Below are positions 1 through 12,175 of a stretch of 64,000 nt of DNA, in pieces. The DNA is taken from NCBI GenBank assembly GCA_001599295.1, contig BCGN01000005.1, positions 1,054,001-1,118,000 on the forward strand, in the 5' to 3' direction. This DNA is from Sporopachydermia quercuum. Taxonomy: Eukaryota > Ascomycota > Sporopachydermiomycetes > Sporopachydermiales > Sporopachydermiaceae. Positions within the stretch are counted from its first letter, which is position 1. Each line of letters begins with the position of its first letter. The notes beneath the pieces are model-generated. The model had not been told where the DNA came from. It made no database searches and worked only from the letters and a program-made list of their open reading frames with translations. A program made the position numbers and the translations under genes.

Positions 1-1024
1 TAATATGATTATAGAAAGCCAGTTCAAACTCTTCGGATGAATCATCAATCAATCTATCTAATATCAAAGCAAATGATTTCAATGGTGGGTAGAAGTGCGC
101 GCTAAGCAATTCAAATAGTGCAACAAAACACTCTTTATTACTCAGGAGTAGTGATTGAATCGACATTCGAAGATGTTCCTGTGTGCTGTAACCATATGTT
201 GATGAAAAGTTTGCTAATAATATACTTGTTGCTAATTTTGCATTCTTGAGGATTGTGAGTTTGGACTCGCTTGGTGGAGCTTCTATCGCTGGTGATACAT
301 CTTGAGATGTAAGAGGATTAATTGAATTACTTGACCAGCTAGGATCGTATTCCAGCTCCACATCACTGTCATAATTATTAGAAGTGTTCAGACTATCATT
401 GACGGTACCTTCTTTGTGCGCTTTCTCTTCATGTGCATTTTCTTTAAGCCCATTGAATCTATATTCAATTTCGTCATTGTCAATATCCGGCTCTGAGATC
501 CGTTCAAGTCCATTCTCATCTTTTAGTTGAAATATCTTTTCAGAATCACCGTTACTCTCTTCGTTCTCATTTTCATTCTTAAATTCGTCTGGAAATGATT
601 CTAGATGGTTATAAGCATAATGATCGATGTCAAAATCAGCTTTTTTTATAATATTCAACAAGTGCATAATAGTATTTGGATCTGAAATTAACTCTTCTAA
701 TTGAGTCTTTTCATATAAAACTTCTCTGCTTTTAGCTGGCAATTGACTCAAGCTGGAACTAGAGTAATTTTTCTGGCTATTAGTACTAAATGCAGCACCA
801 AAATTAGAGCTTATGTGTTCATTCAATATATTTGGCGATGAAAAATCATAGCTCAGCTCTTCGTCTTCATCATCATAGTTTTCATTTTCAGTTTCTTGAA
901 ACTCCTTGGGACAAGGTAACAACGCCTGTTGTATGTTTAAGAGCTTGCATACTGTTTGAAGATCTACTTCTTGTGAGTCAAACAGCTTTCTTACTCTTGC
1001 TATACTGAATATTCGAGATTGCAT
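1..1024 (-). CDS. Unidentified protein, 5' part (runs off the left edge)
   Basis: An open frame of 341 codons begins at the ATG whose first base is 1024 and is still open at base 1. The protein starts MQSRIFSIARVRKLFDSQEV. It has an acidic, Asp/Glu-rich stretch around residues 53-65 and a longer acidic, Asn/Ser-rich linker (about residues 140-235). It then turns into a helical, Leu-rich region with no obvious membrane segment. I do not recognise the family. The Leu-rich end could be the start of an alpha-solenoid, but that is only a guess from composition. The start is the first ATG after stops in this frame. The gene heads away from the long gene-poor tract on its right. Confidence 0.7.
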   Translation of the reverse strand, partial: MQSRIFSIARVRKLFDSQEVDLQTVCKLLNIQQALLPCPKEFQETENENYDDEDEELSYDFSSPNILNEHISSNFGAAFSTNSQKNYSSSSLSQLPAKSREVLYEKTQLEELISDPNTIMHLLNIIKKADFDIDHYAYNHLESFPDEFKNENENEESNGDSEKIFQLKDENGLERISEPDIDNDEIEYRFNGLKENAHEEKAHKEGTVNDSLNTSNNYDSDVELEYDPSWSSNSINPLTSQDVSPAIEAPPSESKLTILKNAKLATSILLANFSSTYGYSTQEHLRMSIQSLLLSNKECFVALFELLSAHFYPPLKSFALILDRLIDDSSEEFELAFYNHI

Positions 1025-4000
1025 TGTGAGTAGAATATTTTGAGAACGGAAAGATTGTTCGAATGTGCCTTATGATATAGATGTCTATGAAGTTGCAACA
1101 GAGAATACAATTATAATTTGACTGTGAGCTTGAGATCTGAGAAAGCTAATGAAATCATAATACGAGGTTAAACGCTAATCGCCAAACTATCTCCAAGAAA
1201 ATTAACAACAAAGTAATAACTAATTTCTGCTTGATTTCTGATTATGAAAAGCAAAACAAGAATTGCACATAAAAAGTGATACGACGACGGCGGAAGAAAA
1301 TCAGGCGTGAGAGTTGTTGGTTCAGGCGTTAGTTAATTCATTGGCTGGCATCATACTAAACAAATCGATGGTATGAATGAAACAAGATACCTTATGATGA
1401 CTAGTTGATATAACGAACATACAATGTCCTGAACAGTAGAGTTGATTGTCAAACTAGATAAAAATTATAAGTCTTGAGGTGTTTATTTTGATCTGCACGA
1501 CGATCCAGCGTTATGTGAGCGGTAATATGTGGTTATTGTTAGAACTTCCGTTCTTGATTGTACAGCATCGCCTGGTTGTTGGTGTTGGTTGATATGTGCT
1601 GTGACGTTCCCAAAGAAAATTATTGGCTCAAGCAGCTATGAAGCAGGACTAGATATATCTAGATACAATATTAGTAACAAAATCGAATACTGGCCACTAA
1701 AAATAGCGTATCCAAATAACAAATCAACGTATTTATGTGAACCAGTCTAGTACTCGTTGATGAGGTGAGGAGGAAAAATATAGAATGTGAAGAACGAAAA
1801 AATAATATAAAGTTAAAATTGAAAACACCTACATATTTGCGCACATCAATGCATTCCACAGTTGAAGTGGTTCAATGTGATCGGTATTATTTTAGTATGA
1901 TGTCGTTAAAAGTCGTTTTGATTATGAAACACATAACGAGATAAATTGTAGTAGAGCTATCCTTAAAATTTTAATTTAATGTATTGAAAGTCCACTTTTA
2001 TTTTGAAGAATGTGAAGCAAAGAGAGGAATTAGATCAAAGGAAGCTGGCCCAAAATACTGACTATATGATATGAGTCGTGATCACATGATATTAATCATT
2101 ACTTTGGTCATCATGAGAAGCTACCTTAGAATAATCAGCGGACTATTACGTGAATTAATTGCTGATATTATGCCATTGACTAAATCAAGACTGTATCCAA
2201 TTAATAGCTGGTCTTTTTGGTTGTTATAAGGTCCACACAAGCCAATCCCGTTAAACATAATAGAATACAATTTGAGTAACTTTCTAATTTCTCAGATTTG
2301 TCTCAATAGATGTCACAAGACACGAAGATGCATGAGTTTGCATTTCCTCTGTACGTTAAATATTAATAGCCATTCAACGGTTTGTTCTTTACACACTTGA
2401 AAATCTCAGCTATATCAACCTACCATCTAATCTCAACGAGATGTTGAAAGAGTTTGAAACAAGTTCCACAGTTACAATTTTTTGAAACCAATTGCATACG
2501 CTATTATTTATTTATTTAACGTCGTTCCAGTCTACATATGATATCATAAACGGCAATTTTCGGCTGTAAATTCAAGAGAGAGAACGAGTATATTTTGTTG
2601 AAACGGTTGTATTGTACACAGGAATATAATGGCGGAAAACCTTTAGAAGCTGGAAATTAAAATAATGAATCTTTTGCGATGAATGTCTCATTCTGGTGAC
2701 AGATTTATTTGGATTCGGCATTTCTATTCTTTCTTATCGTAGTCCCCTTCCGTCCAGATCGTACAATGGAAACTAACTTAAAAGTTGTATCCTTCCTTAT
2801 TTGCAGATGGAAAGAATCATTTAAACTTGTAGAGTTGAACAATAATACCTGAAGCGGTTTCTTCTTGAAAAGTACAATCATTGTTCAAGATGACTTATTG
2901 ATTCAATAGGTATTTCTTCGCTTTGAGTTGTCGAGTTGCGATGGCTCAAAACTTAAATCCCAAACGTTAATTAACGTTTGGGGAACCTAAAAACTGACCG
3001 AATAATACTTATTTCACCAAATTACTAAGTGATTCGTGAGAAGCTCAAGTAAGATAGATCTTCTTTGTCAGAAACATTCTACCTGCCCTTTTCATAATTG
3101 TTAATTTTATTGAAATAAAGATCGAAAGAAATAGTACTTATTAGGTTCAAAATACTTAAAAATAAATGCCGAAGGACCTATTTCTTCTTATAAATCAATA
3201 AGAATTTTTTCTATTTCTTGTAATGTTTTGATCTGTAGTTCTATTATTCAACTGCTTTATGAATGTAAAAGTTGATTATCATTTAATGGTCCAAAAGTGT
3301 AAATATTTCATATCGTGCTAACAACTAGAAATGAAGAATCATGCTTTTCACTACACAAGCTCTTCTGATCTTATGATAACATTGCTTATTGAGATGAAGC
3401 GTAAGAACAGATCAGTTAGTGTGAAGGCCAAAAGGCAAAACACCAGCCGAATTATTGAGAAGATTTAGCGCCTTATACGTTCTGGAACAGTAACAGTCAT
3501 TCAAACGCGTAACCATCATCAGAGTTTAAAACGAACTTATAATGTAATTCAACAAGGTGTATATTACTTCTGGAGCAGGCTTGGACGCAGCGGTATGCAC
3601 TTCTTCCTTCTCTGAGGAAGGAGAGCACGTGTTTTCGAATTCAAATATATAGGATTTCCAAACTATAAACTGATATTCTGTTCGACAGGATAAAGAAAAT
3701 TTAAGATTATTCTTCTGGTAGATGATACATCAGTAAGTGGTGTTTTATCTGACGACAGTTGAATATGTATCAGCTTCTACACCAATTCCAAAACAGGAAG
3801 TGATACCTAGAAATGTGCCGTGAACGAATCTGACAACAATAGCATTGATGCAACCTCAAGAAAAAAGAAAAAAGAAAAGAAGAAAAATAAAAAGAATGAC
3901 CTTAGACGAAGAAGTGACGGATGCGATATGCCTGAGAACAAAAAGTATCTTCGAAAGATCCTTTAAAATTGATATCTTCATAGGTAGTGTCAAGGGAATG

Positions 4001-4290
4001 CTATATGATACAATTCCACTGAGTGAGAAATTATAGGCTCGCGGTCAGTTTTTTTCAGACGAAGAATTGGTCAGAATCTCCTCAGTAAAGGTTCCAGCCT
4101 GAGAACTGAATATGATAGATTGAAAAACAAAGATACCAACTCCATTTCAAGCAATCAATAAATTTGAATAAGATATTGAAAATAGGATTAAACTTAATTA
4201 GATAGCCCTACTTCTTTTGAATTGCTAATTGGCTTATAGTCTTTCAGTCAATGGCCCTCCACAACAGTATATCCTCCTTATTTCAATGCA
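1025..4290. other. Gene-poor tract, no supported gene
   Basis: No frame longer than about 75 codons exists on either strand. Short coding-like patches occur on the plus strand at about 3,390-3,610 and 3,840-4,090, rich in Lys/Arg and interrupted by stops. They could be debris of a former gene or of the accessory protein of the neighbouring DNA transposon, but I cannot identify them. A perfect 24-bp palindrome lies at 2,959-2,982. Confidence 0.6.
2959..2982. repeat. Perfect 24-bp palindrome
   Basis: The half-site CCCAAACGTTAA at 2959-2970 is followed directly by its exact reverse complement at 2971-2982, with no spacer. The symmetry ends at the flanking bases. It lies in gene-free DNA. It could be a dimeric protein site, a transposon-related scar or chance; the sequence does not tell which. 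Confidence 0.9.
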
Positions 4291-5465
4291 TTACTTCTAT
4301 CTCTTGAAATCATATTGATTTGTGAACCAAGCTCACATTCCCTTACCTCTTTTTCTTATCCATATCATCTCCTTCACCATTATCTTCCTCTTCTTGATAT
4401 TCACATTCACCTATACCACGTCCACAGACATCATGATGTTGTGCAAAGCACATGCTCCGATTGTGATGTCTCTTGTGATACCAGGACCACAGTAGTTCCC
4501 CTTTGTAAACAAAGGAGATTGTATTGTTAAAACTTCTATGGATCTCTGGACGGTCATTCTACATCTGGAATGGATCAAATTGAAGTATTCTCTTCGTTTG
4601 CAGGTTTATCAGATCTTTTCGACCATTAAAGTGATTTTGGTTTCCCGATATGGGGAAAGCTCTTTGGTCGAAAGATCATAACGTGCATCTCTTAACTAAA
4701 AATAGTTGCTAGGAACATGTAATCGCTTACTATATGAATATTCTAGTATACCGTTGTCGTGGGCTGAACCTTCCCAACCAGCATTGACGTACAGAAACCG
4801 TTGAATGAAATCGACAACCACCAGAACATTTGGAGACCCGAATTACCTTCTCTTCCTAAAGGCTTCAATATTGCCTTTGACTGGAACATTGGTTCGTCAA
4901 GTGCACCCCAAATGCACCCCAAACAATTAAGCAGTAAGCATGTTCTTTTTTACCAAACTATTGACACCTGAAACGGATAATCTATTCCATTTTGTTACAA
5001 GTTCTCCAAAACACTTACACACTTCCGGAAAAAGAGGCGAATAGTATCACCACTTCGTATCATTCCTTTAACATCTTATTTGAATACCCAAATAAAATAA
5101 TATAAACAAATAAATAATTAGTTCTCACACTCAGATACAGATTTCGAATCTGGAAGACCGAAATTATATATTCCTTTTCTAAAACATAAATGTTCTCCTC
5201 CTATTCATCTATGCCTCAAGTGACTACCATACGATAGCTTGAAAAAGAAAGTACACCAAGTATTACCAGATATGCAGTTCTAAGATTCCCCTTTTCCCGC
5301 TCGATGGCAAGTTCAATGATTTTAACTATCCTGGCATATGGAATATAGGACTCAATAATGTCGTTGCTATTATGTTGATCAATATCATCCTCCAGACATC
5401 ATCATCCGACGAGGCATCACTTTCCGAACCGCAAATTTCACTCCTTAGATATTGTATTTGCTTTC
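4290..5465 (-). mobile_element. PIF/Harbinger DNA transposon relic (transposase, broken)
   Basis: Read on the minus strand, several pieces match the DDE transposase of the PIF/Harbinger superfamily in the right order. About 5,060-5,000 gives RSGDTI followed by FFRKCVSVLENL, like the region before the catalytic domain. About 4,910-4,890 gives a GALDE stretch, like the family's CIGALDGT. About 4,830-4,741 gives NVLVVVDF and then GWEGSAHDNGIL, the family hallmark. About 4,700-4,640 gives LRDARYDLSTKELSPYRETK, like the GDAGY..LTPYRG segment. About 4,470-4,430 gives ACALHNIM, followed by an acidic tail to about 4,330. The pieces lie in different frames with stops between them, so the gene is dead. 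An acidic N-terminal frame of about 36 codons at 5,460-5,340 may belong to it. I found no convincing terminal inverted repeats or target-site duplication. Confidence 0.8.
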
Positions 5466-7635
5466 AATTTAACAAGTACCTTCTAATATGAATGCAATAA
5501 AAATTATGATGTATTAGACTATATAATAATAAATTGAAATATGTACTGGGTGGCCCCTTTATGCCCTAATATCTAACTTTCGTGAGTGCGTTGATGCTAA
5601 TNTATAAAGATTCCAAATAGATCCTGAATTGAGACTTGATGTAATAATAGTAGTTGCCTGTCCCTTGTAAAAATTGATTAATAAACAGGNAAACTCTGAG
5701 AATAATAAAATGCGCAGTTAGAAAGTAAATGGCATCCTTCTTGTTAAACCAGAAAAAGAGAAGAGTCTCTAAATGCTTTAGTATAGCAATAGTACGATAA
5801 CACTAATGAGTAGGATGGAAAGAAAGCAAACCGATCTTTGCATAGCTTCGGTTTCTTTCTTCTTTTTTGGCTAAAATGTTTGTAATGAGTAAAATCGCAT
5901 TGCTTTGATTTCTAACGAAGGGTATTTTTTGATTTGTTAGAAAAATTGCTAAGACGGAAAAATAGATCTAGGTTGCCCAGATTATACCAAGAGATCCTGC
6001 ATTACGATGAGCTAATTTGGCCCTTTTAAGTGAACAACCTAACTAAATAAATCGAAAACCACTAAAATGGATATATCCCAAAAGGGATTTAAGAATAAAA
6101 TATATGTTTGTCATGAAATTATTTCTATTGAAATTGTTCATGTCTTAATTGATCACAGAGCCTTCATTTCTTAAAATCCAAAAGGCCGATACTTCGCTGT
6201 GAAGATGTTCTGCTTCTCTTGTTGAATTCATGATTGTTTTTTCCTTCCCATGATCTCTGAAAGTTTTATTGCTATTTCAAGAAAAAAGTATCAGGCAGTA
6301 CAAGCTTTGCCAAGGTTGAAGGGTCCGAGATAGAAGCATTTTGATTGGATCTAGTTTGTTCTGAGGGTAGAAGAAGCAAAACTTACTTGAATCAGAAAAT
6401 ATGAAGTTGAGGTTACTCGTTCATCTTCGTTCGTTGGATCAGAGTATATCCCAACTGAAACATTATCTGATGAAGGAAATCTTTCGTTTTCCTTTTTTGG
6501 TCTACGATTTCCGTTCTGTCGTGGTACATAAAGTTAGTAACTTAGTGTTAAACCTTAAAATCTTTAAGAAGATTTCACCGAGACGATAAAATAGAAAACC
6601 CCGATTTGTTTTGAACTATGAAAGCTTACTTGTTTCAAGTCGATCACTTGTTCGCTATTACATGATTCGTTGACTGCATGGAACAAATCTTAAGAGCAAA
6701 GTGTAATTGTGATTCAACTACTCGCATGCTTGTGTATCTCATGTCTTAGTCCCAGCCTGAACGAAAACTTCTGAAAAAATATTATACTCCAAAAATCTTA
6801 TTTCTCAAACCAAAAGTCAACGGTTTCATGAAGGTATTTAATGATGCCTGCATACATACCTTCATTGTTCTTTTAACACGACGGGTGCTGTTGCATTTGC
6901 TCGTTCACTCCTTAATTCAAAGTTCATTTGATTCCCAGCCTCGAAACCTAAATTGGAGCAAAAAATTCCTTATATGAGATCTTTCCAAGATATACTTTCG
7001 GCTTAAGGTTTAACCTTAAGTTCATATTTAAAGCTTAACGTTAAATCTCTATCCTGAGTTTTTCTTCCTCATTTTTCTGAACCTTAATTACGGATAGATC
7101 ACTGACTTGCTAAGCCTAACTGTTCGTCATATTTTGAGCACCTTCTACGCCTTCTAAATACTTGTTATGTCTTTTCTAGTTCTTTCTCTTACTCATTTTT
7201 TCAAAATGATTCGTCTACAAAGCTGAATGGATGACTTGGAGGGAGAAATTCTCGATTCATTCCTGTTGTACATTTTTTGGATGGTGGTTCGTTCAAGCTT
7301 TATGCCTAATAGCAGGTAAAATCGAAACAATCCAGCCTACTGAGTATTGGGGAAGTCAAGGCAATAAGAAAAGGAGATAACAATTAAATTTAAAAGGGAC
7401 ATTAGGCAGAAGAACGGGAGTCGATTTTGGGAAGAAGAAGAGGTCAGGTTCCAAAAGAAATTAATGGAGAAAATATCAATCTTCTCTCCCAAAGAATAGT
7501 GAAGTTTGAGTATTTGATTTATATTCCATTATTGTACCAATTTCAGAGAAATATCCCCAGAAATTTATCGAAGAAAATAATCAACTTTTACGGAGAGAAA
7601 CTGCATTTGAATTGCGATCTTTCAAAGAACTTATT
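5466..7635. other. Gene-poor tract with broken coding-like patches, minus strand
   Basis: No intact gene is visible. On the minus strand between about 6,960 and 6,120 there are four consecutive patches of roughly 30-60 open codons with protein-like composition, in different frames. One, at 6,506-6,385, is bounded upstream by TACTAAC and CAG and downstream by GTAAGT, like a real exon. This suggests a decayed gene, of host or element origin, which I cannot name. The last part, about 7,150-7,635, is the upstream region of the CRZ1-like gene. Confidence 0.45.
7002..7020. repeat. Perfect 19-bp palindrome
   Basis: CTTAAGGTT, one central T, then AACCTTAAG: a perfect inverted repeat with 9-bp arms, in non-coding DNA about 620 bp upstream of the CRZ1-like start codon. 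Confidence 0.85.
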
Positions 7636-9183
7636 ATGGGAGATGCTAATACAACATTCACAAAAGATGACAATCCAAACGGATATTCAGCCAACGATCA
7701 GTATCGGAGCTCAAAGGTAGGATCAGTACCTGTTGATACCATAAATGTACCTCAGACATTTAGCTATACAATGCCACATGAACCANCTACGGCACATCCT
7801 CCAGTACCAATACTTCAACCAACATTAAACTCTCACAATCATGCGGAGACGACTTATCCAGTGGAAGGGTATGATANCTTTTCTCCGTTACAAGGTCCCT
7901 TGGTAATTAACAATCTGAACAATCACTATGAATTGCAACATCCTTCAATACAGTATGCAGATTCAAATATACCACAACCTTCGACAGCACACCATCAATC
8001 TAACAACTATGAAGATAATATTTCCCCAAACGAATATCATTATCGAGCATCTGACAATCATTATTATCCTTCACAAGAAAATTTAGGGGTCTACTCTGAG
8101 GAACCAATATATCGTCGTAATCAAAGTATTTCTTGCCTAGGTCATCCACATCATACCCACAATCGGGGAGTTTGGAGTGCTGACGGTTATCAACAGCCAA
8201 CTGGCCAAAACCTACAGGCATATCTCTCACCGCATATTAGCCATCAGCAATTTTCAATGAATCACCAAACAGTGGATTTACAAGGACCACATAGAACAAC
8301 AGATGTGCAGCAATCAGTAAGACCAAGTAAGGATATGGCCGAAATACATAACTCTTTAATCGGCCCATCACAGTATGCCGATGTAAACACTGAAACTCTC
8401 TATTTATCGTCTCGAAAGCCTAGAGATCAGGAGGAAGAACAGCATTCATTTATGGATCAAAGCCATTTACAGTCACAACTGCATCCCCAACTGCATCCCC
8501 AACTGCATCCCCAACTGTATCCCCAACTTCATCCTCAACTACCGTTCCAAGCAAAGCCTTCCATAGCATATCCTTCTGATCTGCCAAATTATTCGGAAAG
8601 AGCGTATTCAGATATCTCTGGTTTACATTATGGAGAAACTCCTCAAGAGGAGTTAGTTGTATATAATACTGCTAGGGGGAAATCCAATTCGGATGTCCCG
8701 TTTCTAGAAGCATCTTCTAATTCAATAGAACCAGAATTGAATCGCCTTTTGCTGGAATCCAAAAGACTAAATGCATTAAAAGAGCCCAATCAATATTTGC
8801 AGTGTCCCCAATGCTCTAAAACATTCTCCAGAACATATAATCTCAAATCACATTTGAGAACTCATACAAATGAGAAATATCATAGATGTTTAGTCTGCAA
8901 CAAAGCATTCGCGAGGTTGCACGACAAGCGCCGTCATGAACTATTGCATTCTGGTCAAAAAAAGTTTCAATGTAGTGGATATTTTACTGATAAGTCCAAA
9001 CCAGATACTCCGATTCAATGGGGTTGTAGCAGAAGATTTGCAAGAGCTGATGCACTTGGAAGACATTTTANAACAGAATCAGGTAGATCTTGTTTAAGAC
9101 CTTTATTGATCAGCAAAGGATTACAAGATCTAGAAGTAGAAGAGGCAATTTCGCGATTACGAAAAGAAGGACTCATTGAATAA
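7636..9183 (+). CDS. CRZ1: Crz1-type calcineurin-responsive C2H2 transcription factor
   Basis: The product is a 515-aa transcription factor. Residues about 388-412 and 415-438 form two classical C2H2 fingers ([21 protein letters not shown] and its follower ending RRHELLH). An atypical third module, about 445-485, contains [17 protein letters not shown] then TESGR and a cysteine. This finger arrangement is diagnostic of fungal Crz1, which is dephosphorylated by calcineurin on calcium signalling and then enters the nucleus. The long N-terminal part is rich in Gln, His, Asn, Ser, Pro and Tyr, as expected for the regulatory region; it includes a QLHP repeat. I saw no clear PxIxIT calcineurin-docking motif in this frame. 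The start is the first ATG in frame; the frame is open slightly further upstream without an ATG. Three N bases fall inside, one in the third module where the family has Lys. Confidence 0.88.
   Translation: MGDANTTFTKDDNPNGYSANDQYRSSKVGSVPVDTINVPQTFSYTMPHEPXTAHPPVPILQPTLNSHNHAETTYPVEGYDXFSPLQGPLVINNLNNHYELQHPSIQYADSNIPQPSTAHHQSNNYEDNISPNEYHYRASDNHYYPSQENLGVYSEEPIYRRNQSISCLGHPHHTHNRGVWSADGYQQPTGQNLQAYLSPHISHQQFSMNHQTVDLQGPHRTTDVQQSVRPSKDMAEIHNSLIGPSQYADVNTETLYLSSRKPRDQEEEQHSFMDQSHLQSQLHPQLHPQLHPQLYPQLHPQLPFQAKPSIAYPSDLPNYSERAYSDISGLHYGETPQEELVVYNTARGKSNSDVPFLEASSNSIEPELNRLLLESKRLNALKEPNQYLQCPQCSKTFSRTYNLKSHLRTHTNEKYHRCLVCNKAFARLHDKRRHELLHSGQKKFQCSGYFTDKSKPDTPIQWGCSRRFARADALGRHFXTESGRSCLRPLLISKGLQDLEVEEAISRLRKEGLIE
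8476..8535 (+). repeat. 12-bp tandem repeat in the CRZ1 coding region
   Basis: There are five head-to-tail copies of CAACTGCATCCC. The first three are identical, the fourth has one change and the fifth two. It encodes QLHP repeats in the regulatory part and is likely length-variable between strains. Confidence 0.9.
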
Positions 9184-12175
9184 CACCGACTGGGGATCAT
9201 ATAAAGTAGAATTTTTTATCATTTAACTAATCAACATTTCAATACATAACCTAATTAAAATCTTTCTATCGTTTTTCGAGTTATATTTTACTTCCAATTT
9301 ATGTAGGAAGGACCTATTAACAACAATCCCATTATAAAGAATATTACAAATCAACTTCCTGAAAGAACAAACAATTCAATTTGGTTACTTAAAACATCAA
9401 CGAATAAAGAATGAAGTTATCAATACCTTATCGTTCTATATCACTTTAGAAAATGACAAATAATCACCCTACTGTAAGACCCTCTAGCAAGCGCCTATTG
9501 GCATTCGCAATATTTCAACGCTAGCGTCTACCTCCTCCTATTTTCCAAACTGTACCACCTTCATTCTATGATAAAGTACTTAGGAAGTATCACTAGCCAA
9601 AATTATGAATTTAATTGTCTGGTATAAACTGTATATAAAAGAATGAATGTCATGATTCAAACTTGATATTAAACTTTAAATTTAGTTAGTATTATTCAAG
9701 TATTTAAGATTAACGTTTCGTTTAGTACTTAGCTGGTATAAGAGATGGCCGAGCAATTAAGTATTATTTTCGGGTATCGACAATAACCTTGAGCTTATTA
9801 TTTCCCGATCTTTACCATAATTCCAGTAATTGATATTATATATATATATATATAAATATTTATTAATGTGAAAATAAGAATTTAAAAAACATAAAAATTA
9901 AAAAAAAAATTTAAATTTATAAGTAAGAAAAGTGTTCATAAAAATGTTGAATCAAGGCAAGGAAGGGAACGGAGAGGGTATGGAGAAATTCAAAAGTTTT
10001 ATGAGATAACAGTAATTGGAGTTTATTGCCTTAAAACATTTATAAGCTGCAGGTGCGAATAAGTCTCTTATGTGTTTGATGTGTATGTAGTATGTTCCAT
10101 TGTCATACATTAACAATTTTTGTGGAATCTTCAATTCATCCTTTTTATTAGTTTCGAGAGATCTTGCTTCGGAGTCCCACCATTTTGGTTCGGAAACTCT
10201 CATTAAAACTAGTTTGAAGGTATTAGTGAAACAATGAATAACCAAACCTAATTAACTCAAATGGTCAATATTTAGTGTTTCAGTGTATATATTTTTATAA
10301 CCATGTTCATGGTTTGTTAACCTTTTTCGTTCTTCTCATTACTTTGTTTGGTTTCAAGATATATCCAAACCTTTATTTAGTCTAGATTTGGCAACAATAT
10401 CGTACCAATATATTCAATGAAGTTTAACCTTATATGGAAAGGAATAGAAAAATTCGAATAATAGCTTTGTCTCATTAGTCCTGTGTCCTAAGAGTGTCTG
10501 AAACGACATGCAGGACTACTGGACCTGAATATATTCCCTTTCCTTTTCCCCTTCAACAAATGATACAGCAACCTCATTATCATTGATTCGTTTTTCAATG
10601 GCTATATATCTCTTTTCTTCTTCAAATCCATAAATTTTGTCTCGGTAAAAGCAAGCGAAAATTCAATTTTAGATAAGAAATGTACTTGTCATTCAGGGTA
10701 TAGTATCCTATCTGAAACTTATTTCATCCTGTAATCATCGGTTTGAATATTTACTCCTCTGAAAAATGAAAGGTTTCCCGGTCCCAAATATTATTGAATC
10801 ATTGTTCTCAACTACAAATGGTTCCTGTTATTTTATGTTTATTTACTTACTTTAAGCAATGATCTTAAACTATTCGTTCGACTTACTCATCAAATTACTC
10901 TCCAAGTTGTTTCAAGTATAAGCAGTTCGATTTTCAAACATGTGAGATTCTTCATGATCACTGAAACATTATCGCTCGCATTATGCCGAATGAAAACCAA
11001 TCTTTATGGATAGTATTTATATGTAAAGTAAACCACTGCTTCATCCAACAATATTTTTATGTATATGTACTGTGTTATTTTTTTTCTTCATATAATTGAT
11101 GCATTTTTCCTCGTTCGAATCATTTTCACAGTCTCTCGTTTCATTAGAGTTTGAATAGAACGGTAAAGTTCTGAGTTAAAACTAGTAATCCCAAAATGAA
11201 ACTTAGAAACATTTCAAAGAAATTTTGTAAAATACTTTTACTGATAAAGTAGAACTTGTACAATGTTTGATCCAAACTATTTGATTGTAAGTTATTTGAG
11301 TCTAACACATGAAACAAAAGCTATAGTCTTTTCATGGAAGAAAAAACAAAGAGAAAGCCGTTTCGGTTTACACGACATTATATTCAATCTAGAATCAGAC
11401 TCGAAGGTTATATTAGAAGAGATTAAAAATGGACTCTTGAACCAAAACTTACCAAAATATGTTTGGATAATGCCCGAAAAGAGGCAAAAAAAAAAGGAGA
11501 AGAATAAGTAAAAGTATGAGAGCAAGAGGTGCAATTTTATTTTTAGTACTTCTAATCTGATGGATATACCGAATGTACAGAAGACTATTGAATGGAACTC
11601 TTAATGTTTCGAAGTTTAGGTTTTTTGCAAGATGAACTTCGCATTTGGCATTTCTAGACTTCGTAAACTTCTTGCGTCAATCTTGCATCTAATAGGACAA
11701 CTTTAAAGTATACTCCAATACTCTCACATGTTGAGACATAATGTGAGCACCTTTTTCATTTTTTTTCTTGATTTTTGATTTTCGATTTGATTTCTGACAA
11801 TATTATGATATAATCGACTTTTGAATTTGATGTTTGAACTGATAAAAACAATAAATACTCATCAACAGAAATACCGGAAAAATATCATTAAGAAATAGAT
11901 GAAGTAAGTTATGAAGTATTTTATGGAGACAGCTACTGAACAAATAGCAAAAGCTCCATCAGTAATAACAAGATTTTCTTTGGCTTTCTCGGCGCTGTGA
12001 AGAAAGATAAATTGAGTATTAATGTTGTGTCACATTCATTCATTAGTATTAGAGATATGATTTTATGACAAGAACAACTCTTCGTCAACATAGAGTTATT
12101 CGTGCATCGGAAATGACTTTTGTGGTTATTTGTTGATTAGTTTGAAAGAGAACTTATGAAGTTATAGTGAACAAC
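9184..12175. other. AT-rich spacer, no supported gene
   Basis: Three kilobases between tandem genes. It includes a (TA)9 run at 9,837-9,854 and a poly-A/T tract around 9,890-9,925. Two short frames, about 97 codons at 9,952-10,245 (minus, no ATG at its start) and 82 codons at 11,263-11,511 (plus, ATG), show no recognisable domain. I do not call them genes. Confidence 0.55.
9837..9854. repeat. (TA)9 microsatellite
   Basis: Nine uninterrupted TA units at the centre of a very AT-rich stretch that continues to about 9,925. Confidence 0.9.

Noticed and set aside
5126-5156. CAGATTTCGAATCTG as a tRNA T-arm
   Set aside because: The palindrome does not fit a 5-bp stem with a 7-nt TTCRANY loop, and no other tRNA parts lie nearby.
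4253-5558. GGCCCTCC near 4,253 and GGGTGGCC near 5,549 as terminal inverted repeats of the Harbinger relic
   Set aside because: Only six of eight bases agree as an inverted repeat, and no target-site duplication flanks them.
7427-7720. 97-codon frame overlapping the CRZ1 start, containing PTISIG, which resembles a calcineurin PxIxIT docking motif
   Set aside because: It begins without ATG, is out of frame with the Crz1 protein, and no plausible splice joins it. The motif match is likely chance.
9733-9826. Possible tRNA-Ser/Leu-like structure: TGGCCGAGCAATTAAG resembles box A, with nested short stems over 94 nt
   Set aside because: No B box (GGTTCGAATCC) at the right place and the acceptor stem does not pair in register with box A. 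At best a degenerate remnant.
9952-10245. 97-codon minus-strand frame with EPKWWDSEA, faintly like retroelement or endonuclease segments
   Set aside because: No ATG, no second conserved motif in order, and no neighbouring element.
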